A stretch of DNA of 64,000 nucleotides from CAZFPT01 sp046541875 (GCA_046541875.1 JBKHCL010000001.1:1-64000), one strand, 5' to 3'; positions 37,961 through 47,602 are shown, counted from the first letter of the stretch. The notes: generated from the letters alone by a model not told the origin. Numbers and translations are program-made.

Positions 37961-40900
37961 TCAGTCGCTGCCCAACGGTTTCCGGGGAATCTCGCCCATC
38001 GCGGGCAGCTGTGAAAGGTCGATCAGCTCGCGGGTCTCGCCGTCGCGGGTGAGCACGAGCGTTTTCGGCTTGCTCAGTGAACCGGTCAGCCGAACGGTTT
38101 CGGTTGTGTCCCCGGCGGTGAGCTTCACGCCGGCCCCGTCATGGACCGTCTCGATGGTCGGGGCCGGTTCTTTCTTGTCCCAGGCAGCCAGCACCCACAG
38201 AATGGGCTTGCCCGGCGTGGTCTCGACGCGCAGCCAGACCTGGTATTCCCCCTCGGTCCATTCGCCGTTCCAGAAGGGCGGAACCGCCAGCGCCTTTCCG
38301 CCGGTCTTCTTCACCCGCTCGTGCCACTGATCCCTGCTCAGCCCGCCCGTCGCGTCGAGCCCGTCGATCGGCAGCGATGTCGCGCCGGCCTGGTCCATCA
38401 TCGTCTGCAGTCGCTTGCGATAGTCCGCTGCCGATTCGCCCGGCCGGATCGCATACAGCGCCGGGCCCGGGCGCTTCTCGTTGGCGAGGTAATGATACGA
38501 CCGCACCTGGATGTTCGGGTCGGTCGCAGCCGCCAGATGCACGGCGATGTCCTTGTCCAACTGTCCGTCGAGGGTGATGGTGCGCCCGTTCACCGTAGCC
38601 GATCGCGCCAGCAGGTGTACGTTGAGTTGCTGGGGCTCCTTGGCGGTGGTCTGGTCCAGCACCACGAGGTAGTCGCCCAATGCGTCGGCCTTGTCGTGTT
38701 TCACCATCGCCAGCGTCCGCCGGTGGGTGGTCTGCTGGATTTTCCGCGACGGATACCGCCGCGAGAATTCGTGGTCGTGCGGGTCGATCGGGCTCATCGT
38801 CAGGTGCGACGAGGTCCGCTCAGCCACCACCACGTCGGCAAGCTTGCTGGTTTCGAACGCGCCCACGCGGGCCGTCCCCCAGAGCTGTTCGTGGGCGGTG
38901 ACGGGCTTGTTCCGCGCGTTGTGGCGAACGGTTCCCTGGCGGCCGAACGTCATGGAATTGTGCAGGCAGGCGTGGTCCGCTCGGGGGTGATACGAGCAGT
39001 TGTAGTCCAGCGAGATCGGCGTCCGTCCCGAATAGAAGTGATACGCCAGCTCGTCGTTGTGATAATGCCCGCGGGCCGGGCCGGCCTTGAGACTGCAGAA
39101 CGACTCGCCCGCGGTTCCGAACTCGTCCCGCAGGATCGCTCCGAACCCATAGAACGCCTGGGAGGACCAGTCCATCTCCGCCGCGTCCGTCGGCTGGATG
39201 GACAGGTCGGTCTCCAGGACGGCCTCTTTCAGCGAGGGCTCCCACCGGCCGCCGTACATGCCGCTGTCGATCAGGAGCTGCCACGTGCCCATCATCTCCG
39301 AGGCGAAGGCGGGGTCCTTGCGGCTGTAGTAGTCAGCCAGGCGGGCGAAGCCGAACTTCATCCCCGACGTCCAACGGTGCGTATCGCCGTGGGGCGCCTC
39401 GTGTCGCATCCCGATCCGGGAATCCGGCGGCGTGATGAGCTTGCGATGCCACACCCCCGTCGCCCGTGTCATCGGGTTGGAGGTGATGGGGTTGCCGTAC
39501 CCGGTGTTGGCGATCACCCTGGCCACCTTCAGCTGCAGGTTCAGCGAGTAGCCCGAATAGCCCGGACACTCCCAGCCGACCCCGTCGGGCTTGAGCAGCA
39601 CGCGGGCGAGGTCGTCGCGGAAGTTCCGCAGACCGAACTCCAGCCATTCGTCGCTGTGGGGATGGTCGCGCAGCGCCGCCCCGGCGTAGAGGGCAACGAT
39701 GTACTTGTCCGTGTGGAAGTTCGGGTTGCCCGGATTCCACCCATTGTGCCAGCCCGGCCAATGGTCCGGGTCGGAGAAGATATACCCCGCCGCCGCCTGG
39801 ATGGGCCCGCCGATGGGCGAACCGGCGGCGTAGAGGTCCGGCCAGCCCCAGCCATGCACGCGACGGGTGTACGTGGTGGGGTTGAGGAAGTCGTCCTGGT
39901 ACCGCCGCCCGATCCAGATGCCCACATCGGGCAGCTTGCCGCCGCCGGATTCACCCTCGGTGATGAACGCCAGCAGCTTCGCGTCCGTCCCGCGGAGAGT
40001 CTTGCCGATGCGCTTGCGCTGCTTCTTCGCGCGATCCAGGCGCGTCTTGAGCTCGGCTTTGCGCTTGTCGTCGTCGGCCTGCTTGAGCTTGGTCTGCAGG
40101 TCGGCGATGTCGGCTTCGAGCTTCTTGGCCTGGGCGGCTGCGTCGATGAGTCGTTGTTTCGTTCGCTTCATCGCCCGCGTGACGCCTGTCTGTTCGCCGC
40201 TCTGCCAGTCCTTCTTGATGCGATCGAGTCGCTCCGGCGACATGAGAATATGCGGACCTGCCTTCGTCGGGTCGCGCTTCCAGTGCAGGATGTACTTGTT
40301 CATCTCCGCCACCAGCGTCCAGTCGGTGTGGCGGCGGATGAGCCCGTTGAGCTTGTTGGTGCTGTCGAATCGTTTTCGCGGTCCGGCGACAATTGCATAC
40401 GACCGCTGGCCGTAGTGCTTCCCGCCGCCGCTGCCGGTGTGCAACGGAAACTCGTACCACCCGCGATTTCCGTCGGCGACGTGGCCCTGGATGATGCCCT
40501 GATACGGCGAGACCCACTTGCCGGCGAACGTCGCGACGATGCCCACGCACGGGGCGTTCGGGTCGTCGGGATTCTTGCCTCCCGACGTCAGCAGGAGTTC
40601 CTGTGCTCCACCGCCGCGCTGCGTCCAGCGAGGCTGAAGACGCGCGTACTCCCGACCCTTCTGGATGTCGCGGGGTTTCGCTTCGCCGACGTTCAGGCTC
40701 GTGTTGCCCCCGAAGCTGTCGTACTCGAACCAGCGAACGCGCAGCGTCGTGTCCACCTTCATCGATTCGCCCGGTTTGCCGAGCTTCTCCTTGCCGAAAT
40801 GCAGCTCGTGTCCGGCCTCGTCGGGCAGGTGATAGCGCTCGACGAGTTCCACCCACGGGTCGCCCATGACCATCCGCAGCACGACGCGATAGTGCGGCGA

Positions 40901-41611
40901 TTCCTGCGGGACCATCTCGGTGGGAATCTCGTTGGGCTTGTAGGTGTGCGAGCGTTTTCCCGGCGTCATGGGGACAGCCGGCGTCTTACCGCTGACCTTC
41001 GCGCCCTCGAAGTCGTATTCGATCGCCACGTCACAGAATACCGGACCTTGGCGAAGGACCTTGATGCGCGACCGGCTGACCTTGGCAAACCCGCTGAACT
41101 TCGCCCGGCCGAACGAGGTATGTCGCCCGTCCAGCCCCAGCCCGGAAAACCAGTGCTTTGCGTCCTTGAGCGGAACGCCGCCGCCCTTGGCGGTGAACTC
41201 CTGCAGCACGAGCGACAGCCGACCGTTACCGAGGACAACGAACCTCCCGTCCCGTTTGACGCTCAGCGGCGAGTACTCCTTGCCCGGACGAACGACCACC
41301 TGCGTGCCCGACTCGCTCCGGCCGTCCCGCTTGGGCACGGTGGCGACGAACCACAGGCGATCGACCTTGGTTCCGTCGCGTTTGGTCGCCTGTTCAAGCT
41401 GGGCCGGGCGGGTTTCGCCGTTCATCGTCACGGTCCAGTCCTCATCGGCGTCCAGCGTACCTGCCGGGAAGTCCTTGTGTGTCAGCTCCCAGGGCCAGTG
41501 GAGGTTCAGCGGGTTCTGAATCGTGAAGGTGTGGACGTCGTCGGCCGACGCGGAAAAGGGGGCCGCAATAACGGTGAGAACAGCGATGCCCAGCAGCAGA
41601 GTGTGTCGCAT
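37961..41611 (-). CDS. Giant exported heparinase II/III-like protein
   Basis: 1216 residues from ATG 41611 after AAAGG; a longer start at 41647 is less likely. Signal peptide LLLGIAVLTVIAAPFSASA. An N-terminal beta-rich region (about 30-430) is followed by a Lys/Glu/Ala coiled coil (about 485-545). Next comes a helical region with HGWGWPDLYAAGSPIGG and CPGYSGYSLNLQLKVARV. Then comes a heparinase II/III-like sandwich with ARGHYHNDELAYHFYSGRTP and SLDYNCSYHPRADHACLHNSM, whose His and Tyr would fit the catalytic site. It probably degrades an acidic polysaccharide or glycosaminoglycan-like polymer. The very long N-terminal region and coiled coil are unusual. The stop directly abuts the truncated RND remnant. 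Confidence 0.68.
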   Translation of the reverse strand: MRHTLLLGIAVLTVIAAPFSASADDVHTFTIQNPLNLHWPWELTHKDFPAGTLDADEDWTVTMNGETRPAQLEQATKRDGTKVDRLWFVATVPKRDGRSESGTQVVVRPGKEYSPLSVKRDGRFVVLGNGRLSLVLQEFTAKGGGVPLKDAKHWFSGLGLDGRHTSFGRAKFSGFAKVSRSRIKVLRQGPVFCDVAIEYDFEGAKVSGKTPAVPMTPGKRSHTYKPNEIPTEMVPQESPHYRVVLRMVMGDPWVELVERYHLPDEAGHELHFGKEKLGKPGESMKVDTTLRVRWFEYDSFGGNTSLNVGEAKPRDIQKGREYARLQPRWTQRGGGAQELLLTSGGKNPDDPNAPCVGIVATFAGKWVSPYQGIIQGHVADGNRGWYEFPLHTGSGGGKHYGQRSYAIVAGPRKRFDSTNKLNGLIRRHTDWTLVAEMNKYILHWKRDPTKAGPHILMSPERLDRIKKDWQSGEQTGVTRAMKRTKQRLIDAAAQAKKLEADIADLQTKLKQADDDKRKAELKTRLDRAKKQRKRIGKTLRGTDAKLLAFITEGESGGGKLPDVGIWIGRRYQDDFLNPTTYTRRVHGWGWPDLYAAGSPIGGPIQAAAGYIFSDPDHWPGWHNGWNPGNPNFHTDKYIVALYAGAALRDHPHSDEWLEFGLRNFRDDLARVLLKPDGVGWECPGYSGYSLNLQLKVARVIANTGYGNPITSNPMTRATGVWHRKLITPPDSRIGMRHEAPHGDTHRWTSGMKFGFARLADYYSRKDPAFASEMMGTWQLLIDSGMYGGRWEPSLKEAVLETDLSIQPTDAAEMDWSSQAFYGFGAILRDEFGTAGESFCSLKAGPARGHYHNDELAYHFYSGRTPISLDYNCSYHPRADHACLHNSMTFGRQGTVRHNARNKPVTAHEQLWGTARVGAFETSKLADVVVAERTSSHLTMSPIDPHDHEFSRRYPSRKIQQTTHRRTLAMVKHDKADALGDYLVVLDQTTAKEPQQLNVHLLARSATVNGRTITLDGQLDKDIAVHLAAATDPNIQVRSYHYLANEKRPGPALYAIRPGESAADYRKRLQTMMDQAGATSLPIDGLDATGGLSRDQWHERVKKTGGKALAVPPFWNGEWTEGEYQVWLRVETTPGKPILWVLAAWDKKEPAPTIETVHDGAGVKLTAGDTTETVRLTGSLSKPKTLVLTRDGETRELIDLSQLPAMGEIPRKPLGSD

Positions 41612-41728
41612 GGCAGTGACCTTTCGTCGGAGAACAAAAACGAACATGGGTTCGCCCGAAGGCGAACACCTGCCATGGTATCAGGCATCGCCCGGCGTTG
41701 CACGGCCTGCAGCATGTTTGCCCGTTCG

Positions 41729-41751
41729 CGGCAGGGGGGTATGCGGTCCTG
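41729..41751 (+). repeat. G-run hairpin motif, copy 2
   Basis: CGGCAGGGGGGTATGCGGTCCTG; matches the motif at 24728-24749. CAGG and CCTG can pair around the G-run. It lies in the 294-bp gap between the lyase start and the tRNA gene. Confidence 0.45.
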
Positions 41752-41814
41752 AGGCTGGGCGCTTATGCAGAATCACGGGCGGGGAGGCCTGTGATGCGAA
41801 AAGCGGCAAACGCG

Positions 41815-41843
41815 TTGACGTCTCCGCCGACGCACGATAGAAC
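41815..41843 (+). promoter_or_regulatory. Candidate promoter for tRNA-Arg
   Basis: -35 TTGACG (41815-41820) and -10 TAGAAC (41838-41843), spacing 17 bp, about 60 bp before the mature tRNA 5' end. Confidence 0.45.
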
Positions 41844-41905
41844 AAACACCAGCGGCGCGAGAGCGGTTCGCCCTCTGCGCCCCGCCTGCCGACCAGCAGG
41901 CCGAC

Positions 41906-41979
41906 GCGCCGGTAGCTCAGCAGGATAGAGCGGCGGTTTCCTAAACCGCAGGTCGTGGGTTCGAGTCCCGCCCGGCGTA
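41906..41979 (+). tRNA. tRNA-Arg(CCT)
   Basis: A 74-nt cloverleaf. The acceptor stem GCGCCGG/CCGGCGT has one G-U pair; discriminator A; D arm GCTC/GAGC; anticodon stem GCGGT/ACCGC with loop TTCCTAA, anticodon CCT at 41940-41942 reading AGG; T arm GTGGG/CCCGC with loop TTCGAGT. CCA is not encoded. An imperfect hairpin (41986-42017, CCGCCG/CGGCGG) follows. Confidence 0.95.
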
Positions 41980-41985
41980 GTTCCC

Positions 41986-42017
41986 CCGCCGGAGCGATTC
42001 CCTTTCGCCCTCGGCGG
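41986..42017 (+). other. Imperfect hairpin downstream of tRNA-Arg
   Basis: CCGCCG pairs with CGGCGG, with an inner GCGA/TCGC. There is no T-run. It may mark the end of the tRNA precursor or be read through into the transporter operon, whose first gene starts 26 bp later without a promoter of its own. Confidence 0.35.
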
Positions 42018-42042
42018 ATCCTGAACGCTCCTGGAGGCACCC

Positions 42043-43476
42043 ATGAAACGCACACCGACTGTTCTCTGCCTGATCCTTGCGGGGGTCGGCATGCTCATGG
42101 CCATCGGCTGCAACGGGGAAGAAGAAACTCCCGTCGCCGCAGCCCGTCGCGAGAAGGTCGATGCCGCCGTCCGTGAGAAGCACGGCCGATCGCTCGAAGA
42201 CCTGCCCGAGGTCACGCTGGTGGTCATCAGTCCCAACAACCGCAACATCGAACGCGAGTTCGCCGAAGCGTTCAGCCTGCACCACGCCATCGAGCATGGC
42301 CGGCGCGTAACCATCGACTACCGCGACGTGTCGGGCGGGGGAAACGCCATCCTGGACAACCTCCGCAAGACCTACGCCGGCTCGAAGGAGAAAGTCAAAT
42401 CGGCCGGCATCGACATCGTCTGGGGCGGCGGGGAAGACAACTTCATGAAGATGACGGACGAGGGAATCCTCCAGCCGATGACGATTCCCGAGAGCTTCAG
42501 GGAGCACGTCCCAGCCGTCTTCGGCGGGCTGCCCATGTATGACCAGGATGGCCACTGGGCGGGGACGGCCATCAGCGCGTTCGGCATTCTGTACAACAAG
42601 GGCATGCTGGACCGCCTCAAACTGGCCCACCCGCGGACGTGGGACGACCTGGGCGAAGGGAAGTACTTCGACCTGGTCGTGCTGGCCGACCCCACCCAGA
42701 GCAGCTCAGCGGCGGCAGTGAACGAAATGGTCGTCCAGTCGGGCAAGGATTGGCCCGACGGGTGGGCAAAGCTGCTGGACATCCTGGGCAACGCGAAGAA
42801 GTTCTTTACCGGCGCCTCGGACGCCGCCAACGCGGTAACCAGCATCGCCCCGGTCGCCACGTGCATCGATTTCTACGGGTCGATGCGCGTCAGCCGACAC
42901 CCCGAGCAACTGGAGTACGTCTCGCCGGCCGGTCAGACCGCGCTGACGCCGGACCCGATCGGCATTCTCAAGAACCCGCCTCATCCGGAGTTGGCCCAGC
43001 GGTTCGTGGACTTCGTGCTGTCGCGTCGCGGGCAGGCGCTGTGGGCCTTGCCGGTGGGGGCCCACCACGGACCGGTGCATAAGCCGCTGTTTCGCACGCC
43101 GATCCGACGGGACGTGTTCACCGCTTACAAGGGCAAGCTGCTGGGCGGGATCTCCGACCCGTTCGCAACCGGCGAGGAGATGAAGCTGGACCTGCAGATG
43201 CGGAATGTCCGCTTCGGGCTGCTGCGACACCTCGTGCGGGCGGCGGCACTGGACAACCGCGAGGGGCTCAAACAGGCCAAGAAGGCCCTGATCGAGAGCA
43301 ACTTCGAGGCGACCCGGGCGAGGCTCTTCTACGCCTTGCCGCCCAACGTGCGGACCCGCGAGCAGATCGAACAGATCGCCCCGCAGCTGCTCGACGATAC
43401 GGACCGCGACAGGATCGTCACGGGCTGGTCCACCTTCTTCCGCGAGCAATACCGCAAGGTGATCGATCTGCCGTGA
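42043..43476 (+). CDS. ABC transporter substrate-binding lipoprotein (ferric-iron/extracellular solute-binding family 1 type)
   Basis: 477 residues, longer than most binding proteins. The signal peptide ends LMAIGC, a good lipobox. Family features are VTLVVISPNNRNIEREFAEAF, IDIVWGGGEDNFMKM, AISAFGILYNKGMLD and HPRTWDDL, as in family-1/FbpA-like binding proteins. The C-terminal 120 residues form an extra helical extension. It delivers its ligand to the permease encoded next, whose GTG overlaps this stop by 4 bp. The ligand is not certain; Fe(III), thiamine or phosphonate-type systems share this build. Confidence 0.85.
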   Translation: MKRTPTVLCLILAGVGMLMAIGCNGEEETPVAAARREKVDAAVREKHGRSLEDLPEVTLVVISPNNRNIEREFAEAFSLHHAIEHGRRVTIDYRDVSGGGNAILDNLRKTYAGSKEKVKSAGIDIVWGGGEDNFMKMTDEGILQPMTIPESFREHVPAVFGGLPMYDQDGHWAGTAISAFGILYNKGMLDRLKLAHPRTWDDLGEGKYFDLVVLADPTQSSSAAAVNEMVVQSGKDWPDGWAKLLDILGNAKKFFTGASDAANAVTSIAPVATCIDFYGSMRVSRHPEQLEYVSPAGQTALTPDPIGILKNPPHPELAQRFVDFVLSRRGQALWALPVGAHHGPVHKPLFRTPIRRDVFTAYKGKLLGGISDPFATGEEMKLDLQMRNVRFGLLRHLVRAAALDNREGLKQAKKALIESNFEATRARLFYALPPNVRTREQIEQIAPQLLDDTDRDRIVTGWSTFFREQYRKVIDLP

Positions 43477-45224
43477 GCCCCTTCGGACCGGTCAATCCGA
43501 TCGCGCGGTGGGGCGAGTCGGTCCGCTCCCAGCCGATCGCGACGCTGCTGACCGTGGCGCTGATCGCACTGCTGGCCGGCGGATTGCTCTGGCCGATCGG
43601 AATGGCGATCTACCAGGCCTTCGTCCATCGCGGAAGCCTCAGCGGCTACTGGTTCTCTCGCCTCCTGCACGATCGCACCGGGGCGCAACTGCTCAACGGC
43701 CTGCAACTGGCGAGCCTCGCCACGGGAATCAGTCTCCTGCTGGCCGTGCCGCTCGCGCTGGTCCGTGCCCGCTGCCGATTCGTCGGGCAGAAGGTGCTGG
43801 GCGTGGCGGTGCTGGTTCCGCTGATCCTCCCGCCGTTCGTGGGCGCGATGTCCATGCGACAGCTGCTGGGGCAGTTCGGCGTGCTCAACCTGATTCTCGA
43901 ACGTCTCGGCCTGCTGGAGATCGGGCCCGGCGAGCTGCCGCCCGACTGGCTGGCCGGCGGCATGGTCGGCGTGGCGGTCATCCAGGCGCTGCACCTGTTC
44001 CCGATTCTCTATCTGAACGCCTCGGCCTCGCTGGCGAACGTCGACCCGTCGCACACCCAGGCGGCCCGCAACCTCGGGGCCGGGCCGGCGCGAACCTTCC
44101 TCCGCGTGACGCTGCCGCTGATTCGTCCGGGCCTGTTCGCCGGGGGAACCATCGTGTTCATCTGGAGCTTCACGGACATCGGCACGCCGCTGATCATGAG
44201 TTACACGGACCTGTTGCCGGTGCGGATCTTCCAGGAACTCTCCAGCACCTACGGCGGAAAGACCTTCGCGATGGTGTTCGTGCTGCTGGCGATTTCGGTG
44301 GGCCTCTACGTGCTGGGCAAGTTCGTGTTCGGCCGATCGGAGGACGTCGCCGGTTCCAAGGCCACCCTGCAGGCAGAGACCCGCACACTGGGCCCGCTGG
44401 CGACGGTGGGTGCCTGGGCGCTGTTCGGGCTGGTGCTGGTTGCGGCGATTCTCCCGCACGTGGGCGTGGTGCTGACGGCGCTGGCGGATTCGTGGATCAA
44501 CACCATCGTGCCGACCCGCTACACCACCGCTCATCTCCAGGCGGTGGTCACCAGCGAAGAGACCTACCGAAGCATTCTCAACAGCCTCAAGTACGCCGGA
44601 ACCTCCACGGTGATCGACCTGGGAATCGGCACGCTGGCGGCCTGGCTGATCGTCCGCAGCCGATCGGCGGGCTCGGGGCTTCTGGACGCCCTGGCGATGC
44701 TCCCGCTTGCGGTACCGGGGCTCATCCTGGCTGCGGGGTACGTGGCGATGACCGTTCCGGGCTCGCTGCTGGACCGGATGGGAATCACCCCGGTGGATAA
44801 CCCGTTCGTGCTGCTGGTGATCGCCTATTCGGTGCGACGCCTGCCTTTTGTGGTTCGCGGCGTATCGGCCGGTCTGCAACAGGTGCCCGTCTCGCTGGAG
44901 GAGGCGGCGCGAAACCTCGGCTCCTCGCGCGCGGGCGCAGCCCGGAGGATCACGCTGCCCCTGGTGACCGCCAACCTCATTGCCGCCGGTGTACTGACGT
45001 TTTCGTTCGCGATGTTGGAGGTCAGCGACTCGCTGGTGCTCGCCCAGCGCGCGAGCGATTATCCCATCACCAAGCAGATCTACATCCTGTATACCTCCGG
45101 AACCGCCGCCAGTGCGAACGTGGCTGCGGCGCTGGGCGTGTACGGAATGGGACTGCTGGCGACGACGATGGCCGTCGCGAGCATTCTGCTGGGACGCAAG
45201 CTCGGCGCGATCTTCCGCGCCTGA
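43473..45224 (+). CDS. ABC transporter permease, fused two-domain (FbpB-like)
   Basis: 583 residues starting at a GTG that overlaps the binding-protein stop. Two MetI-like permease halves are joined, together about twelve membrane segments. The EAA-type loops that dock the ATPase are near ARNLGAGPARTFLRVTLPLIRPG (half 1) and EEAARNLGSSRAGAARRITLPL (half 2). The fused arrangement is typical of ferric-iron-type importers. The ATPase gene follows 20 bp downstream. Confidence 0.92.
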   Translation: MSPFGPVNPIARWGESVRSQPIATLLTVALIALLAGGLLWPIGMAIYQAFVHRGSLSGYWFSRLLHDRTGAQLLNGLQLASLATGISLLLAVPLALVRARCRFVGQKVLGVAVLVPLILPPFVGAMSMRQLLGQFGVLNLILERLGLLEIGPGELPPDWLAGGMVGVAVIQALHLFPILYLNASASLANVDPSHTQAARNLGAGPARTFLRVTLPLIRPGLFAGGTIVFIWSFTDIGTPLIMSYTDLLPVRIFQELSSTYGGKTFAMVFVLLAISVGLYVLGKFVFGRSEDVAGSKATLQAETRTLGPLATVGAWALFGLVLVAAILPHVGVVLTALADSWINTIVPTRYTTAHLQAVVTSEETYRSILNSLKYAGTSTVIDLGIGTLAAWLIVRSRSAGSGLLDALAMLPLAVPGLILAAGYVAMTVPGSLLDRMGITPVDNPFVLLVIAYSVRRLPFVVRGVSAGLQQVPVSLEEAARNLGSSRAGAARRITLPLVTANLIAAGVLTFSFAMLEVSDSLVLAQRASDYPITKQIYILYTSGTAASANVAAALGVYGMGLLATTMAVASILLGRKLGAIFRA

Positions 45225-45244
45225 CGTTCGACAAGGACCCCGAC

Positions 45245-46324
45245 ATGACGAGCATCACACTGGACCGAATCGCCAAACGCTACGGCCCGCCCGAGGGCGG
45301 GGTGTGGGCGGTGCGCGAGCTGTCGCTCACGATCGAAGCCGGCGAGTTCTTCTTCCTGCTCGGGCCCAGCGGCTGCGGGAAGACCACGCTGCTGCGGATG
45401 ATCGCCGGACTCGTCGAGCCCACCACCGGGCGGGTGATGCTGGGCGAGCGGGATGTCACGCATCAGCCCGTCGAAGACCGGCGTACGGCGCTGGTGTTCC
45501 AGAACTACGCATTGTGGCCTCACATGACGGTCTATCAGAACGTGGAGTTCGGGCCGCGGATGCGCGGTTCGGGTCGTCGGGAAGCACGCCTGCAGGCCGA
45601 CGAGCAGTTGCAGCGGGTCCGAATGGCGGAGTTCGGCCGACGCAAGCCCAACCAACTCTCCGGCGGTCAACAGCAACGCGTCGCACTCGCCCGCGCATTG
45701 GCCAGCGGCGACCCCTGCCTGTTGATGGACGAACCGCTGAGCAATCTCGACGCCAAGCTCCGCTCGGAGATGCGCATCGAACTGCGACGCCTCGTGAAAA
45801 GCAGCGAGGCCACCGGCGTTTACGTGACCCACGACCAGAAGGAAGCCCTCTCGATGGCCGACCGTATCGGCGTGATGCACGCCGGGGAGCTCGTGCAGAT
45901 CGGCACGCCCCAGGAACTCTACAATCGGCCGACGACGCGTTTCGTAGCCGACTTCCTCGGCGAGGCGAACTTCATCGACGGCTCGGCGACACCGACCCCC
46001 GACGGGACGGCCGTTCGCACACCGGCAGGCGCGGTGCGATCAACTCAGCGCGGGGCTGATCGGGAGAGCGAAGTCACCTGCTGCGTTCGTCCCGAGCGTA
46101 TCGGCCTGGTTCCCTTGGGCGATGACGACGACGCCGGGGACGGATTGCCCGCGACCGTGGAAACCCGCGTGTATCTCGGTGAGACGGAGCAGTTGACGGT
46201 GCGATTGGTCGACGGCAGCGAGTGGCGCGTTTCGCTCATCGGCAGGGGGGCCGGCGCGTTTGCCGAAGGTCAGCGAGTGAAGCTCATCGTCCCGCCCGAG
46301 GACGTCACGCTCCTGGATGAGTGA
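45245..46324 (+). CDS. ABC transporter ATP-binding protein with TOBE domain
   Basis: 359 residues. Walker A GPSGCGKT (40-47), Q-loop VFQNYALWPH, signature LSGGQQQR (138-145), Walker B LLMDEPLSNLD (159-169) and H-loop VYVTHDQKEAL. The last 100 residues form a TOBE-like regulatory domain (VRPERIGLVPLG, VETRVYLGETEQLTVRL). Third gene of the importer; it powers the permease. Convergent with the kinase-like gene 33 bp downstream. Confidence 0.95.
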   Translation: MTSITLDRIAKRYGPPEGGVWAVRELSLTIEAGEFFFLLGPSGCGKTTLLRMIAGLVEPTTGRVMLGERDVTHQPVEDRRTALVFQNYALWPHMTVYQNVEFGPRMRGSGRREARLQADEQLQRVRMAEFGRRKPNQLSGGQQQRVALARALASGDPCLLMDEPLSNLDAKLRSEMRIELRRLVKSSEATGVYVTHDQKEALSMADRIGVMHAGELVQIGTPQELYNRPTTRFVADFLGEANFIDGSATPTPDGTAVRTPAGAVRSTQRGADRESEVTCCVRPERIGLVPLGDDDDAGDGLPATVETRVYLGETEQLTVRLVDGSEWRVSLIGRGAGAFAEGQRVKLIVPPEDVTLLDE

Positions 46325-46357
46325 CGACAGCAGGCGATAGGGACGGGGTCGAGTTTC

Positions 46358-47467
46358 TCAATCGAACAGTCCGCCGGCGGGCGTTGTCTCCACGCCATAC
46401 TCGTCGACGAGGAAGCGGAGAGCCTCGTCGCTGGATCGGAACACCCTGGTAGCGGTCTCGGTGATGAAGGGGCTGGGCTCGACATCGGGTTGCCAGACGA
46501 CGTACACGTCGCGGGTGGCTTCGTGGGCGTGCTGCAGTTCGCGCTCAACGCCGCTGGAGAGGCCCGGTCGCCCGTCTTCCAGGGTCGGCACGAGCGAGAT
46601 GATCATGTCCGACTGGTCGATCAGTTTGAAGTCCCGCGCGTAGATCTGTCCGTCGATGTCCGGAATGATGCTGATGACCTCGCCGGCCGGCACGTCCACG
46701 CGCATCCCTTCCGGGCCGACACGCAGGGTCCGCTCGCCCTTCTCCACCGCCTGGATGGCCGGGCGACAGAGATACTTCTCTTCCACGTCGCCGGGGTCGA
46801 AGCAGATGAAGTGCTTCTTCATCTCCAGGCGAAAGCGGTCGATCTCCGCCTGGATCTTCGGGCGGTCCAGCACGTGCGACATCGGGAAGCTCAGGTACGC
46901 CTTCTTCATGTCCGGATCCGTCATGAGGCGCCCCATCGCCTGGGCGGTCGAGTCGTCCGCGCCGCGGGCACAGATGTAGAACCTCCCGTGGCCTGAGACG
47001 ATCTGGCTCATCAGCTCGGTCGCCAGCGTCTCCTCCTCCCGCCAGACCATCAGATCCTTCAGCGTATGATTGGCATGGCCGTCGCGGGCGAGGCGGGCGT
47101 GAATGGTGTCGATATTGTCCACCACGGTGATGTAGAGGTCCGCGTCGAAGGACTTGAGCTGATCGTAGTCAAACGCGTAAAAGAGCCCGTGACGCCATCG
47201 GAACGTCGCGTGTGTGTTCACGATCACGTTCGCGCCGCTCTCGGCCTGGCGAAGGATGTCCTTGAACACGCTGCGACGGAGACTGTTGAGGCGGGTCAGC
47301 GGCAGGTCCAGAATGCGCCCGTGAACCACGTCGGGCGCTTCGGCGTACATCAACTCACCGACGTTCATCAGGTGCACGTCCATTCCGCTCTGGCTGCAGA
47401 AGTGTTTGACACGCTGGAGGAATGGAGTCTTGTCCAGTCCGACCTGCCCGGTGATGACGGCTCGCAT
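46358..47467 (-). CDS. P-loop nucleotide kinase-like domain fused to a nucleoside 2-deoxyribosyltransferase-like domain
   Basis: 369 residues from ATG 47467 after CGGAGAGA; a 23-residue Pro-rich longer start is unlikely. Residues 1-180 resemble an adenylate-kinase-type P-loop fold: VITGQVGLDKTPFLQRV (variant Walker A 7-14), IVNTHATFRWRHG and DADLYITVVDNIDTIHARL. Residues about 205-369 resemble a nucleoside deoxyribosyltransferase-like fold: KAYLSFPMSHVLDRPKIQ, SDMIISLVP and the SSGVERELQHAHEATRDVYVVW signature. A nucleotide salvage or signalling role is plausible but unproven. It stands alone, divergent from purF. Confidence 0.7.
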   Translation of the reverse strand: MRAVITGQVGLDKTPFLQRVKHFCSQSGMDVHLMNVGELMYAEAPDVVHGRILDLPLTRLNSLRRSVFKDILRQAESGANVIVNTHATFRWRHGLFYAFDYDQLKSFDADLYITVVDNIDTIHARLARDGHANHTLKDLMVWREEETLATELMSQIVSGHGRFYICARGADDSTAQAMGRLMTDPDMKKAYLSFPMSHVLDRPKIQAEIDRFRLEMKKHFICFDPGDVEEKYLCRPAIQAVEKGERTLRVGPEGMRVDVPAGEVISIIPDIDGQIYARDFKLIDQSDMIISLVPTLEDGRPGLSSGVERELQHAHEATRDVYVVWQPDVEPSPFITETATRVFRSSDEALRFLVDEYGVETTPAGGLFD

Positions 47468-47602
47468 GGCTCTCTCCGATGGGTGCGGCGACGGGCCGGG
47501 GCGGTCCATCGCCTCGGCGGCGGTGAGTGTACCCAATCCGCGTGGTCAGGACCAGTCCGCGTCGCACCAAGAGGGCGAAATCGGGCGGTTCGCACGCGGC
47601 GC

